From Bacillus sp. MUM 116 (GTDB lineage Bacteria; Bacillota; Bacilli; Bacillales; Cytobacillaceae): a stretch of DNA of 64,000 bases. The stretch lies in contig NZ_MLYR01000044.1 of NCBI RefSeq assembly GCF_001866655.1, positions 1 through 64,000 of the forward strand, in the 5' to 3' direction. The translations under genes and the position numbers were made by a program. Positions within the stretch are counted from its first letter, which is position 1, and every line of letters starts with the position of its first letter. Shown piece by piece: positions 24,992-32,773 of this stretch. The notes under the pieces are model-generated. The model was not told where the DNA came from and made no database searches. It was given only the letters and a program-made list of their open reading frames with translations.

Positions 24992-25426
24992 ATGGATCAA
25001 TTTAGTAAGGAACTTGGAGCCAAGATCAATAAATATCGAAAAGCGATAAATATGTCAACCACCGTACTATCTGAGCTCTCAGAAACTTCCCAAGGCACAA
25101 TCAGTAAGATTGAAAATGGTCATTCAACGACAAATATTGAAACTCTTATAAAAATTTGTAATGCACTGGGAGTTTCACTTTATGAAATATTGCCAGACAA
25201 TGTTTCGCCTAATCTTAAAGTAGATAATCCTGATAAAAGACAGTTGCTCAAGGTTTTAAACCAAATGTCTGAAAGCGAGATAAAGATGATTCGAATCCTT
25301 CTTACAAAAAATATCATGCCAGTACTAAAAAGCATTACCCCTGTTATAAAAGCAATAGATGAATTAGACGATAAAGAACGAGTACTTTTAACCGACCTCC
25401 TTGATTCAATAACGAATAATAAGTAA
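24992..25426 (+). CDS. XRE-family transcriptional regulator with C-terminal helical domain
   Basis: 144 residues from the ATG at 24992. The N-terminal helix-turn-helix is LGAKINKYRKAINMSTTVLS then SETSQGTISKIENG. The C-terminal half is helical (LLKVLNQMSESEIKMIRILL, DELDDKERVLLTDLLDSI), probably for dimerisation or inducer binding. It is divergent from the transfer operon and its small XRE gene. A TATAAT box (24949-24954) lies upstream. The pair looks like a two-repressor switch controlling conjugation. A strong hairpin terminator follows. Confidence 0.85.
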   Translation: MDQFSKELGAKINKYRKAINMSTTVLSELSETSQGTISKIENGHSTTNIETLIKICNALGVSLYEILPDNVSPNLKVDNPDKRQLLKVLNQMSESEIKMIRILLTKNIMPVLKSITPVIKAIDELDDKERVLLTDLLDSITNNK

Positions 25427-25458
25427 TTACCTTTATGCTACAAGACTGAAAAAGTTTA

Positions 25459-25486
25459 GGGGAGGGTGAAAAAATTCACCCTCCCC
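25459..25486 (+). terminator. Strong hairpin after the XRE gene; repeated at 29520
   Basis: GGGGAGGGTGAA pairs perfectly with TTCACCCTCCCC (12-bp stem, AAAA loop). It is followed by AGTTTTAG, so the T tract is modest. An almost identical hairpin with related flanks occurs at 29520-29546. Confidence 0.7.
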
Positions 25487-25561
25487 AGTTTTAGAAACAT
25501 ATGGTATAATATTATATTTGCATTTCGATATTATGAAATCATTTTCTACTACCATTCAACA

Positions 25562-25612
25562 AAAAAAGCAAAATAAATTAAAGTGGCCTCCTTCAATTTA
25601 TTTTGCTTTTTA
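25562..25612. terminator. Bidirectional terminator
   Basis: AAAAGCAAAATAAATT and AATTTATTTTGCTTTT form a long AT-rich stem around GGCC. Both sides carry T or A runs, so it can end transcription from either strand. It overlaps the last codons of the response regulator gene. Confidence 0.75.
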
Positions 25613-26168
25613 TTATTTTCAAATGACTTTTTATTGTTTCAATGGACTTATAAAGCTTTTGAGCGATCTGCTTTTTGTTTAGCCCCTGTTCTCTCAGATC
25701 ATAAACCTCCCGTTCTAAAGGAGTTAATACTTTTACTTTTCTTTCCCTTTTAAGTTCATTAATAAGTACATTCGAAACATCTGAATGAATGCTAACCCTG
25801 TTGTAATAAGCCTCTCTGATCGACGCAACAATATCTTTACAAGATGATTTCGTGATGTAATTTATTGTTCCATAATCAAAGGCTTTTAGAATAATTTCTC
25901 TTTCCCGAATGCTTGTAAGGACGATAATTCGCTCTAAATTTCGTTCCGTCAATGCTTTCACTATTTCTAATCCGTCAAATTGATGTTTGGTCAAACAGAG
26001 GTCAACCAAAGCAACATCAACTTTAGAAGGGCAAAATTTTTCAAAAGCTTCAGATTTCGAAGCAGCTACAATAGTTACTTCTATATCTGGGACTTGTTTA
26101 AGTTCAAATGTGATATTTTGTCGCCAAAACTCTTCATCTTCAACCAGCATGACTTTTATTATCTCCAT
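25593..26168 (-). CDS. NarL/LuxR-type response regulator
   Basis: 191 residues. The receiver domain has the acidic pocket (MLVEDEE), the phosphoacceptor Asp56 in ALVDLCLT, a threonine/serine in IIVLTS and the lysine in INYITKSS. The output is a LuxR-type helix-turn-helix (LTPLEREVYDLREQGLNKKQ, KSIETIKSHLKIIKSKIN). It overlaps the histidine kinase gene by 29 bases, so the two form one system. What it regulates is not visible; nearby candidates are the transfer operon and the replication gene. Confidence 0.92.
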   Translation of the reverse strand: MEIIKVMLVEDEEFWRQNITFELKQVPDIEVTIVAASKSEAFEKFCPSKVDVALVDLCLTKHQFDGLEIVKALTERNLERIIVLTSIREREIILKAFDYGTINYITKSSCKDIVASIREAYYNRVSIHSDVSNVLINELKRERKVKVLTPLEREVYDLREQGLNKKQIAQKLYKSIETIKSHLKIIKSKIN

Positions 26169-27531
26169 GGTCCCACCTACCTCTTGTAAAAATCAATTTA
26201 ACAATAGTTCCTTTCACATCACTGGTTATCATTAAATTACCTTTATGTTTTCTCATGACTTCAGAGCAATAACTTAATCCCAAGCCATAGTTATTTGAAT
26301 CCTTCTTAGTCGTGAAATATGGGGTAATGACTTTATCTAAAAGTTCTTTTGGAATGCCCTGGCCACTGTCTGCTATCTGGATAATGATTGAGTTTCTTAG
26401 TTCAAACGTAGAAATTGTTATGTACCGTTCAGTATGTTTCATAGCTTCAATGGAATTGTTGATGATATTATTCAATGCTTCTTCAACATGAATTCGATCA
26501 CAATTAAGAGTACCTTTGAATTGGCTGTCCACGGTAATCTGCACATTTTTCTTTTCTATATTGGGGTTTACAATAACTTTATCCAAGATGTCAGAAAGAA
26601 AATGATTATTCCTTATGATTACTATTTCAGCCGTTTGCGAACGAATATGATCTACCATATCCATCATGTGATTGCTTACATCTACTATTTTTCCAATTAC
26701 ATCTTTCATGGATTCATCTTTTCCATTGTTATCTACCCAACGATCAATCCGATCAGAAAGGTATTTTATTTTGGAAATCTCATTCTTCATGGTGTGATTG
26801 ATAATATCCGTTCCAGATGATACGGCAGACATGGTTTGACTTAAAATATGGCTTTCCAATCGAATTTTTATTCCAAGGACACCATTAAACAGCGAAAAAA
26901 TTAAAAACAAAGTAAAGGAATAGGCAATAAAATAAGGGATTACCTCGTAATATTGTTTAGAATGTTGAATATCAATTATATTTGCTATATAGATAAAGAC
27001 CATACCAGCTAAGATTGTCGGAACCAGAATAAAAGCTGTAAACAGACGATTCTGTTTAACTTGCTTGTTCTTCTCCTTAAAGTAAGAAGAAATGAGCAAC
27101 CAACAACTGTAAAGATTATAAGGAATAACCCAAATAGCATGGTTAATGTAAAAATATTGGTCTTTATTAGCTAGATTCCAAGGTTGCATAAAGAAGCTAA
27201 TAAATACGGGAATCAATAAAATATAGGAAAAAATTTTTATGGATTTTTTACGGAAAATACCCGAATAAACAATTGCATACATTATTAATCCGTAGTGATA
27301 AATAGTGTGTGGAATCAAACTAAACAATGGATCAATATATAACAAAACCATTTTAAACAATCCATTAGGATCCATAATCGGAAAAATAACATGTGCAATG
27401 ACTTGGTTCAGTCCACCCAACCCACTACTAACAAGAAACACAACAGCCCATTTGGATGAATCTGATTCGGAATAAAAAGCGATCAAAACAGCAACTATCA
27501 ACGGAAGAAAAAACATCGCAAAATAAATCAT
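26140..27531 (-). CDS. Membrane sensor histidine kinase
   Basis: About 463 residues. Seven or eight membrane helices fill the first 230 residues (FFLPLIVAVLIAFYS to YSFTLFLIFSLFNG). The phosphoacceptor region is IINHTMKNEISKIKYLSDR. The ATPase has an N box (NNIINNSIEAMKH), a G1 box (IADSGQGIP), an F box (PYFTTKKDSNNYG) and a G2 box (LGLSYC). A multi-pass sensor lacking a large outer domain suggests a membrane-associated or peptide signal. The ATG at 27531 overlaps the HAD gene stop (ATGA) and has AAGGA upstream. Confidence 0.92.
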   Translation of the reverse strand: MIYFAMFFLPLIVAVLIAFYSESDSSKWAVVFLVSSGLGGLNQVIAHVIFPIMDPNGLFKMVLLYIDPLFSLIPHTIYHYGLIMYAIVYSGIFRKKSIKIFSYILLIPVFISFFMQPWNLANKDQYFYINHAIWVIPYNLYSCWLLISSYFKEKNKQVKQNRLFTAFILVPTILAGMVFIYIANIIDIQHSKQYYEVIPYFIAYSFTLFLIFSLFNGVLGIKIRLESHILSQTMSAVSSGTDIINHTMKNEISKIKYLSDRIDRWVDNNGKDESMKDVIGKIVDVSNHMMDMVDHIRSQTAEIVIIRNNHFLSDILDKVIVNPNIEKKNVQITVDSQFKGTLNCDRIHVEEALNNIINNSIEAMKHTERYITISTFELRNSIIIQIADSGQGIPKELLDKVITPYFTTKKDSNNYGLGLSYCSEVMRKHKGNLMITSDVKGTIVKLIFTRGRWDHGDNKSHAG

Positions 27532-28163
27532 GTTGAACATTCCTTAATTATGTTGCAAATTTCTACTGGCTCATGAATTATGTATTGAGGATTTGCACTA
27601 ACCAACAATTCCTGAGCTTCAAATCCCCATGTAACTGCTACACAAGGTACATGAATTTTATTACATGCTTCAATGTCCCGAAGCTCGTCACCGACATACA
27701 ACATTTCACTTGGAGAGATTCCTTTATCTTTCATCAAGCGCAGAATAGCTTTATCTTTGCCGAAGATATTGCTCGCCGTGAAAACAAAATCAAAAGCATC
27801 AATTTGATTAAGCTCAAGAAAGCTTCGGATGTTTTCTTTGTAATTCGATGACAGTATTCCGATGGTTGCTCCATTTTTTTTTAAATCCCCAAGGACTTCC
27901 CTAATTCCAGCAACGGAACCTAGAGTGGCAACATCCTTTTTGTACTTCTTTTTCATATCAATAAGAAGCATCGGTAGCTTATACATCGGACATTTCAATG
28001 CCTTTAGACGATCTGGAATAGAAAGTGTAGACAAGTATTCAACTTCATCATCACTTATCTTTCTATAGCCATATTTGTCTGCAAAATCATTAAATAGTTG
28101 AATGGCTAGTGGTCTACTGTAAACGAGCGTTCCATCAAAATCAAAGATTACTGTTTTGGGCAT
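27528..28163 (-). CDS. HAD-superfamily hydrolase in a two-component operon
   Basis: 211-residue phosphatase of the HAD family: IFDFDGTLVYS (Asp8, Asp10), GILSSNYKE (motif II), FGKDKAI lysine region and LYVGDELRDIEACNK (motif IV). It resembles phosphoglycolate phosphatase-like proteins. It is the first gene of a three-gene operon and overlaps the kinase start by 4 bases. Such coupling suggests it is functionally tied to the signalling pair. The AAAGGATG ribosome site supports the ATG at 28163. Confidence 0.88.
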   Translation of the reverse strand: MPKTVIFDFDGTLVYSRPLAIQLFNDFADKYGYRKISDDEVEYLSTLSIPDRLKALKCPMYKLPMLLIDMKKKYKKDVATLGSVAGIREVLGDLKKNGATIGILSSNYKENIRSFLELNQIDAFDFVFTASNIFGKDKAILRLMKDKGISPSEMLYVGDELRDIEACNKIHVPCVAVTWGFEAQELLVSANPQYIIHEPVEICNIIKECST

Positions 28164-28272
28164 CGCTTAACATCCTTTCGTGTAATTCTTTTGAATAAAG
28201 AGTCCTGTCGTGCAGGGTTAACCCTGCTTTATCTATCTTAAGATAGAATTCTTTCTAAAATGGTTGGCCGTA

Positions 28273-29208
28273 TTAAGCATCCAACCAATTGTAGAAAGGT
28301 ACTTCAATTATAGGTTGGGTATCCAATTCTTGTTTCCATTGCTGGAACTTTTGTTGTTTAGATTTTTTTATTTCCTCTTTGACTTGATCCTTGGCTCGAC
28401 GGAATTCTAACTCTTCTATTTTATTTGATAGGGCAGTAACAAGGTAATCCCTAAAGATATTAACTTTTCCCTGATTATATTTATCAACGACTTTTCGAAC
28501 AACAGCATTAAAACTCCTATTTGATAATTCCTCTTTAGTAGATTCTCTAAAATTTGAAATAACTAAATTAATATATTCATCGTTATGTCTAGCCGAAACT
28601 TCTCCCGAAGGGGAAGTTCGCTTATCATCATCAATATTATCTATATATTTGTTATTAGTATTAGTTCTTATTTGTTTATTTTTAATAATATTATTCTTAA
28701 TTGTCTCCGATTTGTGGAGTTCTAGTTCTCCGATTTGTGGAGTTCTAGAACTCTGATTTTCGGAGTTCTCTTGTGGCTCTAGGGATCCGGGATTTCCCAA
28801 AGGTGGTTCTTCGTCATTTTCGATACCTTCGTGGTCGTTGTTTGCTTTATAAATATCTTCATCCGTATATTCAAGCTGAAGAATATAAAGACGATCAGAC
28901 TTACCTTGGCCAATCCTCATAGCTTCCATTAAACCATATGTAATAAGTTCTTTTTTTAAATTAACAGCCTTTGTATTTTGACAGTTCATACGTTCTTTGA
29001 TTGTTTCCAAAGACATTTTTATGTAATAATGACCTTCTTCATCTTTCCATCCTCTTTTCATCGAAAGCTTAATTAAATCCAGACATAGCATATAAAATAG
29101 CTTTCCATCGCCAGACATTTTTTTGTACTTCTCCCCGTACATTAACAGTTTCGGAAATTGGAAATAAATCAAATTAGCATTATCAGCATTTGTAAAATAT
29201 CTACTCAT
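28273..29208 (-). CDS. RepA_N-family plasmid replication initiator
   Basis: 311 residues. The N-terminal winged helix (LIYFQFPKLLMYGEKYKKMS, GDGKLFYMLCLDLIKLS, GWKDEEGHYYIKMSLETIKE) matches the RepA_N domain found on large theta plasmids of Firmicutes. The middle (about residues 135-210) is low-complexity and encodes three tandem iterons (28704-28770), consistent with the known intragenic origin of this family. The C-terminal helical region (IEELEFRRAKDQVKEEIKKS) is the host-specific part. The GAGAGGGG site is 11 bases before the ATG. Upstream lie an attenuator and an antisense RNA that probably set copy number. Confidence 0.92.
   Translation of the reverse strand: MSRYFTNADNANLIYFQFPKLLMYGEKYKKMSGDGKLFYMLCLDLIKLSMKRGWKDEEGHYYIKMSLETIKERMNCQNTKAVNLKKELITYGLMEAMRIGQGKSDRLYILQLEYTDEDIYKANNDHEGIENDEEPPLGNPGSLEPQENSENQSSRTPQIGELELHKSETIKNNIIKNKQIRTNTNNKYIDNIDDDKRTSPSGEVSARHNDEYINLVISNFRESTKEELSNRSFNAVVRKVVDKYNQGKVNIFRDYLVTALSNKIEELEFRRAKDQVKEEIKKSKQQKFQQWKQELDTQPIIEVPFYNWLDA
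28704..28770. repeat. Tandem iterons inside the RepA_N gene (probable origin)
   Basis: Two identical 22-bp units (TCTCCGATTTGTGGAGTTCT plus AG) at 28704-28725 and 28727-28748, and a third diverged unit (ACTCTGATTTTCGGAGTTCT) at 28750-28769. Each contains the small inverted repeat CTCC...GGAG. Centrally placed iterons in the rep gene are the expected RepA_N origin. Confidence 0.82.
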
Positions 29209-29235
29209 TTTATTTGTTCCCCTCTCGGGAAAACA

Positions 29236-29273
29236 AAAAAGACGTTATTCCCTAAAAATTAGGAAACAACGCC
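29236..29273 (-). terminator. Attenuator hairpin in the RepA_N leader
   Basis: On the minus strand GGCGTTGTTTCC pairs (with G-U pairs) with GGGAATAACGTC, followed directly by TTTTTTGTTTT. It lies 28 bases before the rep start codon on its leader, so it would abort rep transcription when formed. Confidence 0.7.
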
Positions 29274-29344
29274 TTAAAAATCTAATATAAGCCTCTTGAA
29301 AAATCTATATACATAGTTTAAAATAAACATGTATATAATGATAT

Positions 29345-29440
29345 TAAAGAGACTTTTGGCAAGTGTTTCCCTAGTGTGAGTAGGGTAACGGTTTAAGGGT
29401 GTTGCAAGCACCACTTAAACAGCTGAAAGTCTTTTTTATT
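29345..29440 (+). ncRNA. Candidate antisense RNA controlling RepA_N
   Basis: The plus strand here is antisense to the rep leader. Nested hairpins are visible: CCCTA / TAGGG (29369-29385), GTTTAAGGGTG / CACCACTTAAAC (29391-29420) and an outer AAAGAGACTTTTGGC / GCTGAAAGTCTTTTTT closing stem. The run of Ts at 29431-29437 would terminate it. A TATATACAT...ATGTATATA inverted element (29306-29338) containing TATAAT precedes it. With the attenuator on the other strand, this fits copy-number control by antisense-driven attenuation. Confidence 0.65.
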
Positions 29441-29447
29441 TTCCGTT

Positions 29448-29622
29448 CTTATTTGTTAATATCATTATGGTTTATGAGAAAAATTAAATCAAGTATTTTT
29501 CTAAATTATAGCAAATTTAAGGGGGGTGAATTTTTTCACCCTCCCCAAATTAAAAAATAAATGGTAAAATATATATTTCGAACTTTCTATAAAAAATGGA
29601 CCTCTAAATCTTTTCTAATATG
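29448..29622. other. Non-coding spacer with repeated hairpin
   Basis: AT-rich spacer holding a second copy (29520-29546) of the GGGGGGTGAA...TTCACCCTCCCC hairpin also seen at 25459-25486, followed by similar AT-rich sequence ending TATATTTCGA in both copies. No gene is visible. Confidence 0.55.
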
Positions 29623-29706
29623 CCTCTGAGCTTTATTAAATCTGCTCCCTCCTGCAATAGCAGCTATATCAGCTGACGTAGCTGCTACAATATCTGTCAC
29701 AGAGCA
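29623..29706 (-). repeat. Five-copy repeat, copy a (non-coding)
   Basis: On the minus strand this reads CTGTGACAGATATTGTAGCA, then GCTACGTCAGCTGATATAGC and TGCTATTGCAGGAG. It is nearly identical to part of the coiled-coil gene at 34098-34733 (copy c), and to copies at 33311, 34805 and 40852. This copy is not in an open frame. Confidence 0.8.
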
Positions 29707-29727
29707 CGGTCAATGTCTTACTGAACT

Positions 29728-29749
29728 TAAAAAAGAGCCTTAAGGCTCT
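29728..29749 (-). terminator. Terminator after the DUF5839 gene
   Basis: AGAGCCTTAAGGCTCT is a perfect 16-bp palindrome (29734-29749) followed by TTTTTT on the minus strand. It ends the transcript of the minus-strand genes 29751-30153. Confidence 0.8.
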
Positions 29750-29750
29750 C

Positions 29751-29837
29751 TTAGCAGGATTGCTTTAACTCTGGGTTACAAGCTTCATAGATTTCTTTTG
29801 CTTCTGGATAGTCAAAAATTTTCGTTTCCTCGTAAAA
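29751..29837 (-). pseudogene. Short coding remnant downstream of the DUF5839 gene
   Basis: The minus strand reads NFILFYEETKIFDYPEAKEI then YEACNPELKQSC and a stop, a well-formed protein end with no usable start codon or ribosome site of its own. It lies in the +1 frame just past the DUF5839 stop, so it is either a small gene that lost its start or a separated tail. It is absent from the duplicated segment at 33.4 kb. Confidence 0.45.
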
Positions 29838-29847
29838 TAAAATAAAA

Positions 29848-30153
29848 TTAACTAACAGGTTCCTTCTTTGGTGCTCTTTCTAACACCTTGACCACTCTTT
29901 TATAGCGCTTTTGTGTTTCCTTAAATTCTTCTCGAAATACCTGCATCACTAACACGGGTGCAAAACCATTTGCAGTAAGAACTAAAACAATATCTCCTTG
30001 TTGAATTGGCTCGTTTCTCAAATATTTGGGTATATGCCAATAGTACATTTTACTTGTAGCCAATTTTATAATTCCGTCCTTGTTGCTCAAAACATGAAAA
30101 GCAGCTATTCTATTATTTTCCAAGATCATCCCTCCGAGCAATTTCTCATTCAT
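29848..30153 (-). CDS. DUF5839-like small protein
   Basis: About 101 residues. The core YYWHIPKYLRNEPIQQGDIV then LVLTANGFAPVLVMQVFREE and the end KVLERAPKKEP match what I know of DUF5839-type plasmid proteins, of unknown role. The start is uncertain. The ATG at 30153 has a weak ribosome site, while a TTG at 30123 (ENNRIAAFHVL...) has GGAGGG at ideal spacing and may be the real start. A decayed duplicate lies at 33440-33753. It sits between the two replication genes. Confidence 0.65.
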   Translation of the reverse strand: MNEKLLGGMILENNRIAAFHVLSNKDGIIKLATSKMYYWHIPKYLRNEPIQQGDIVLVLTANGFAPVLVMQVFREEFKETQKRYKRVVKVLERAPKKEPVS

Positions 30154-30165
30154 ATAATTATTCAA

Positions 30166-30455
30166 TTCTCATCGTGAAAAAAACATTGATATATAAGGAT
30201 TAATTAGCTTTTATTCATGAAAATCCTTTATTTTTTTAGGGTTTCACTTAATGGACTACTCCAGTATATGTTGTTCTTCCAAAAGGTCTTGGCGTAGCGA
30301 GTCTATCAACTCCTTAATGTGCTCCCTACGGTCCGCTTACCGTACGCCATACGAGGCTTTCTTGCCTTTGTAAGAGGTTTCCCCTCATTTTTACATGGGG
30401 TGTTTGCTTAAGCCAATGCGCAGTCGTTTTCCATTCGTTCCATATCCTCGGTTTT
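30166..30455. other. Duplicated non-coding segment upstream of the DUF5839 gene
   Basis: This stretch recurs at about 33755-34000 upstream of the decayed DUF5839 copy. Both contain ACGGTCCGCTTACCGTACGC, with the inverted repeat ACGGT/ACCGT. On the minus strand a protein-like end HIKELIDSLRQDLLEEQHIL is readable around 30255-30320, without a start. It is probably the remains of a small upstream gene. Confidence 0.5.
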
Positions 30456-31625
30456 TTAAACAAGCATTTTTTCTCTTTGTGTATTGAGTTCTTGTATAAT
30501 TTCTACCTTTTTTTCTAACCACAAATTATTTGCTTGCTCTTCAGTCATAAATTGCTTAAATACTTCAATAGCGATTTCTTCCATCATCCAATCAGGTAAA
30601 TATTCCAACCTTTTAACTTTTCGTTTAGGAATATTATTCAAAATAAACTGACGAATAGCTTTTTGAACGTTATCAGCCTCCGGCTCCTCTTTATCTTTTA
30701 CCTTTTTTGGTAAAACAGAAGATACGTATCCAATCGGATTTTTTATATCTGTTTTATATTTGATATAATCTATTAATTCCAATACATTTTCTTTTCCATA
30801 TTGCAACCATTCCGAAACAAGTTTTGCTGATAAATTTAATCCTAATTCTTTCCCCAGTTTTTGAATTTCCAAAACATCTTCTTTTTCCATCACCTTATCC
30901 ATTTTTTCTTGTATATCAGGAATGCTGGATACTTTAGGATTTTGTTTTATTTTGAATTTTACTTTTTCTACAGAACGGCCTTTTTTAATAGTTTCGTAAG
31001 TAAAAGTAATATCCGTCTTTTCCTCAAGCTCATCTTTTGCATGGTCTAGAACCCGTTGCCTGAAATTTATCCATTTCGGATATTTATCTGGAATACCTAA
31101 TTTAATCCTTAACTCAACTAATGTAAAAGTCCTTTCAGTTAAACCCTCATAACTTTTTAGAAGTTCATATAATCGAATGGAGTAGCTGCTGCGAAGATGA
31201 ATGATATTCCCTAATTTATATCGGGTAAATTTTTCACTTAAAAATAAAAAAAATGGCTTTAAATCAGGGTCGAAACGAACAGTTACAGATCCTTCATTTG
31301 TGTTATATGTGGCTTTAGATAACCAAGCAATCCTGGTTGGTTTTCCTTCAGCATTTATGAATAAAAAAGGTTGCATTAACTTTGTGGTGATTTTATCTAT
31401 TTCACCATATATATTCTTTGATTTTGAACCTATTAGGTCTTTAAATTGCTTAATAGAAAACGTATAAGTCTGAAAATCTTTATCTGTGGGACGAATATTT
31501 GAAGCAATGGTAGATATAATCTTTTGTTCCATCACACCTAATTTATAGGTTGCTTCGATAATGGTATTTGCTTTTGAAACTAGATTTGAATCTTTGAAAA
31601 TTATATCTCTATTTTCATTTGTCAT
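30456..31625 (-). CDS. Rep_3-family plasmid replication initiator
   Basis: 389 residues. The two winged-helix domains of Rep_3/RepB initiators are visible: KANTIIEATYKLGVMEQKII...YTFSIKQFKDLIG in the first, FLSEKFTRYKLGNIIHLRSS then YSIRLYELLKSY and FTLVELRIKLGIPDKYPKW in the second. A helical C-terminal extension follows. AGGGG lies 11 bases before the ATG. The iteron array at 31730-31990 is immediately upstream, as expected for an iteron-regulated theta origin. This is a second, unrelated replicon only 1.2 kb from the RepA_N unit. Confidence 0.92.
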   Translation of the reverse strand: MTNENRDIIFKDSNLVSKANTIIEATYKLGVMEQKIISTIASNIRPTDKDFQTYTFSIKQFKDLIGSKSKNIYGEIDKITTKLMQPFLFINAEGKPTRIAWLSKATYNTNEGSVTVRFDPDLKPFFLFLSEKFTRYKLGNIIHLRSSYSIRLYELLKSYEGLTERTFTLVELRIKLGIPDKYPKWINFRQRVLDHAKDELEEKTDITFTYETIKKGRSVEKVKFKIKQNPKVSSIPDIQEKMDKVMEKEDVLEIQKLGKELGLNLSAKLVSEWLQYGKENVLELIDYIKYKTDIKNPIGYVSSVLPKKVKDKEEPEADNVQKAIRQFILNNIPKRKVKRLEYLPDWMMEEIAIEVFKQFMTEEQANNLWLEKKVEIIQELNTQREKMLV

Positions 31626-31729
31626 TATGTATAGTCCCCTAAAATAAGTGATACTATCATTTTAAACGATAAAACCAACATAAATAAATTAAAGTTTTTT
31701 TTCGGAATATTTCCGTTTAAACAAGATCA

Positions 31730-31990
31730 CCCCAAATTTGTTGTGTATTCACCCCTTTTTTGTTGTGTAATACCCCAAATCTGTTGTGCTTTCGCCCCAA
31801 AAGTGTATAGGTTTGACACCCTAAATTTGTTGTGTATTCACCCCTTTTTTGTTGTGCAATGCCCCAAATCTGTTGTGCTTTCGCCCCAAAAGTGTATAGG
31901 TTCGGCACCCCAAATTTGTTGTGTTTCCACCCCTTTTTTGTTATGTAATACCCCAAATCTGTTGTGTATTCACCCCAAAAGTGTATAGGT
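31730..31990. repeat. Iteron array of the Rep_3 origin
   Basis: About a dozen 21-22 bp units each starting CCCC: CCCCAAATTTGTTGTGTATT, CCCCTTTTTTGTTGTGTAAT, CCCCAAATCTGTTGTGCTTT and CCCCAAAAGTGTATAGG. The four types repeat in the same order three times, giving an 88-90 bp higher-order unit. One more unit (CCCCAAATTTGTTTG) stands alone at about 32221. The apparent frames on both strands are by-products of the repeats. Confidence 0.92.
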
Positions 31991-32031
31991 ATATCTTAGC
32001 AACCCCTTGTCCATCAAGGCTTACAGAAACC

Positions 32032-32100
32032 TGTAAACAAGTATAAACAAGAAATAAACAAGATTAAATAATAATATATGTTAAACAAGAAACAAACAGA
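32032..32100. repeat. AT-rich AAACAAG repeats beside the iterons
   Basis: Five TAAACAAG-like units (TGTAAACAAG, TATAAACAAG, AATAAACAAG, TTAAACAAG and AGAAACAAAC) in an AT-rich stretch next to the iteron array. This is the usual place for the DNA-unwinding element of a Rep_3 origin. Confidence 0.6.
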
Positions 32101-32770
32101 ACTAAAAATTACATTGTTGTTATTTAATAGAATTCAAATGGAAGTAAATTGCTGAATAATTCCAATTTCCACTTATAATGAAATTTAAATTTAAAATCTC
32201 GAATAAGTAAAAGTAATTACCCCAAATTTGTTTGCTTTTTAAGGTTTAAAGTCCCCAAAATGTGATTTATTTAAATTAATCTTTATTAAGGAAAAAGCTA
32301 ACTTAAATATACATTGTTACTACCAAGCTAATTTGTCCAAAAAGTAGCACTGACATTTGAGTTGTCCAAATTGGGGTGTTTTAGCGTCCAATTTGGACAT
32401 AAATAATCGACTTTTTTCATGTTACTCCGTCCACAATATATAGCTATGAAAAACATAGTTTGCAGGATCAATAATTATATTGGCAACTTAACACTGAGCC
32501 CCTACAGACATGATTGCCAAGTCAGAAAGCCAATCTGTCTTCGCCCTACAAGGTTATCATTGTATTTGGCAAAAAATGCTGTTTAACTGGCATTATGTTT
32601 TTTGAATATAAAAAGAGCCTAAAATATACAAGGAATGCATAAAAACTTGCATATTTTGGGATCTTCAATTGTTATTGTTAGCTCATTAAAGCACTCCTTT
32701 AGTTTAAGTGCATTGCCTCAAAATCACGTTTCTAAAATTAAGTTACTTAGCAAATATAGATAACAAAAGA
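32101..32770. other. Non-coding region beyond the Rep_3 origin
   Basis: No gene is visible. It contains the isolated iteron at about 32221 and an inverted pair GTCCAAATTGG (32364-32374) / CCAATTTGGAC (32388-32398), the right arm being itself part of a GTCCAATTTGGAC palindrome. A short GTTTAAGT motif like the left-end repeat occurs at about 32701. Confidence 0.5.
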
Positions 32771-32773
32771 ATA

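Noticed and set aside
31717-31988. Open frames on both strands inside the iteron array
   Set aside because: They are translations of the 21-22 bp repeats, without ribosome sites, and the composition is repetitive nonsense.
31730-31990. CRISPR array
   Set aside because: Units are contiguous with no unique spacers and lie at a Rep_3 origin; no cas gene is present in the window.
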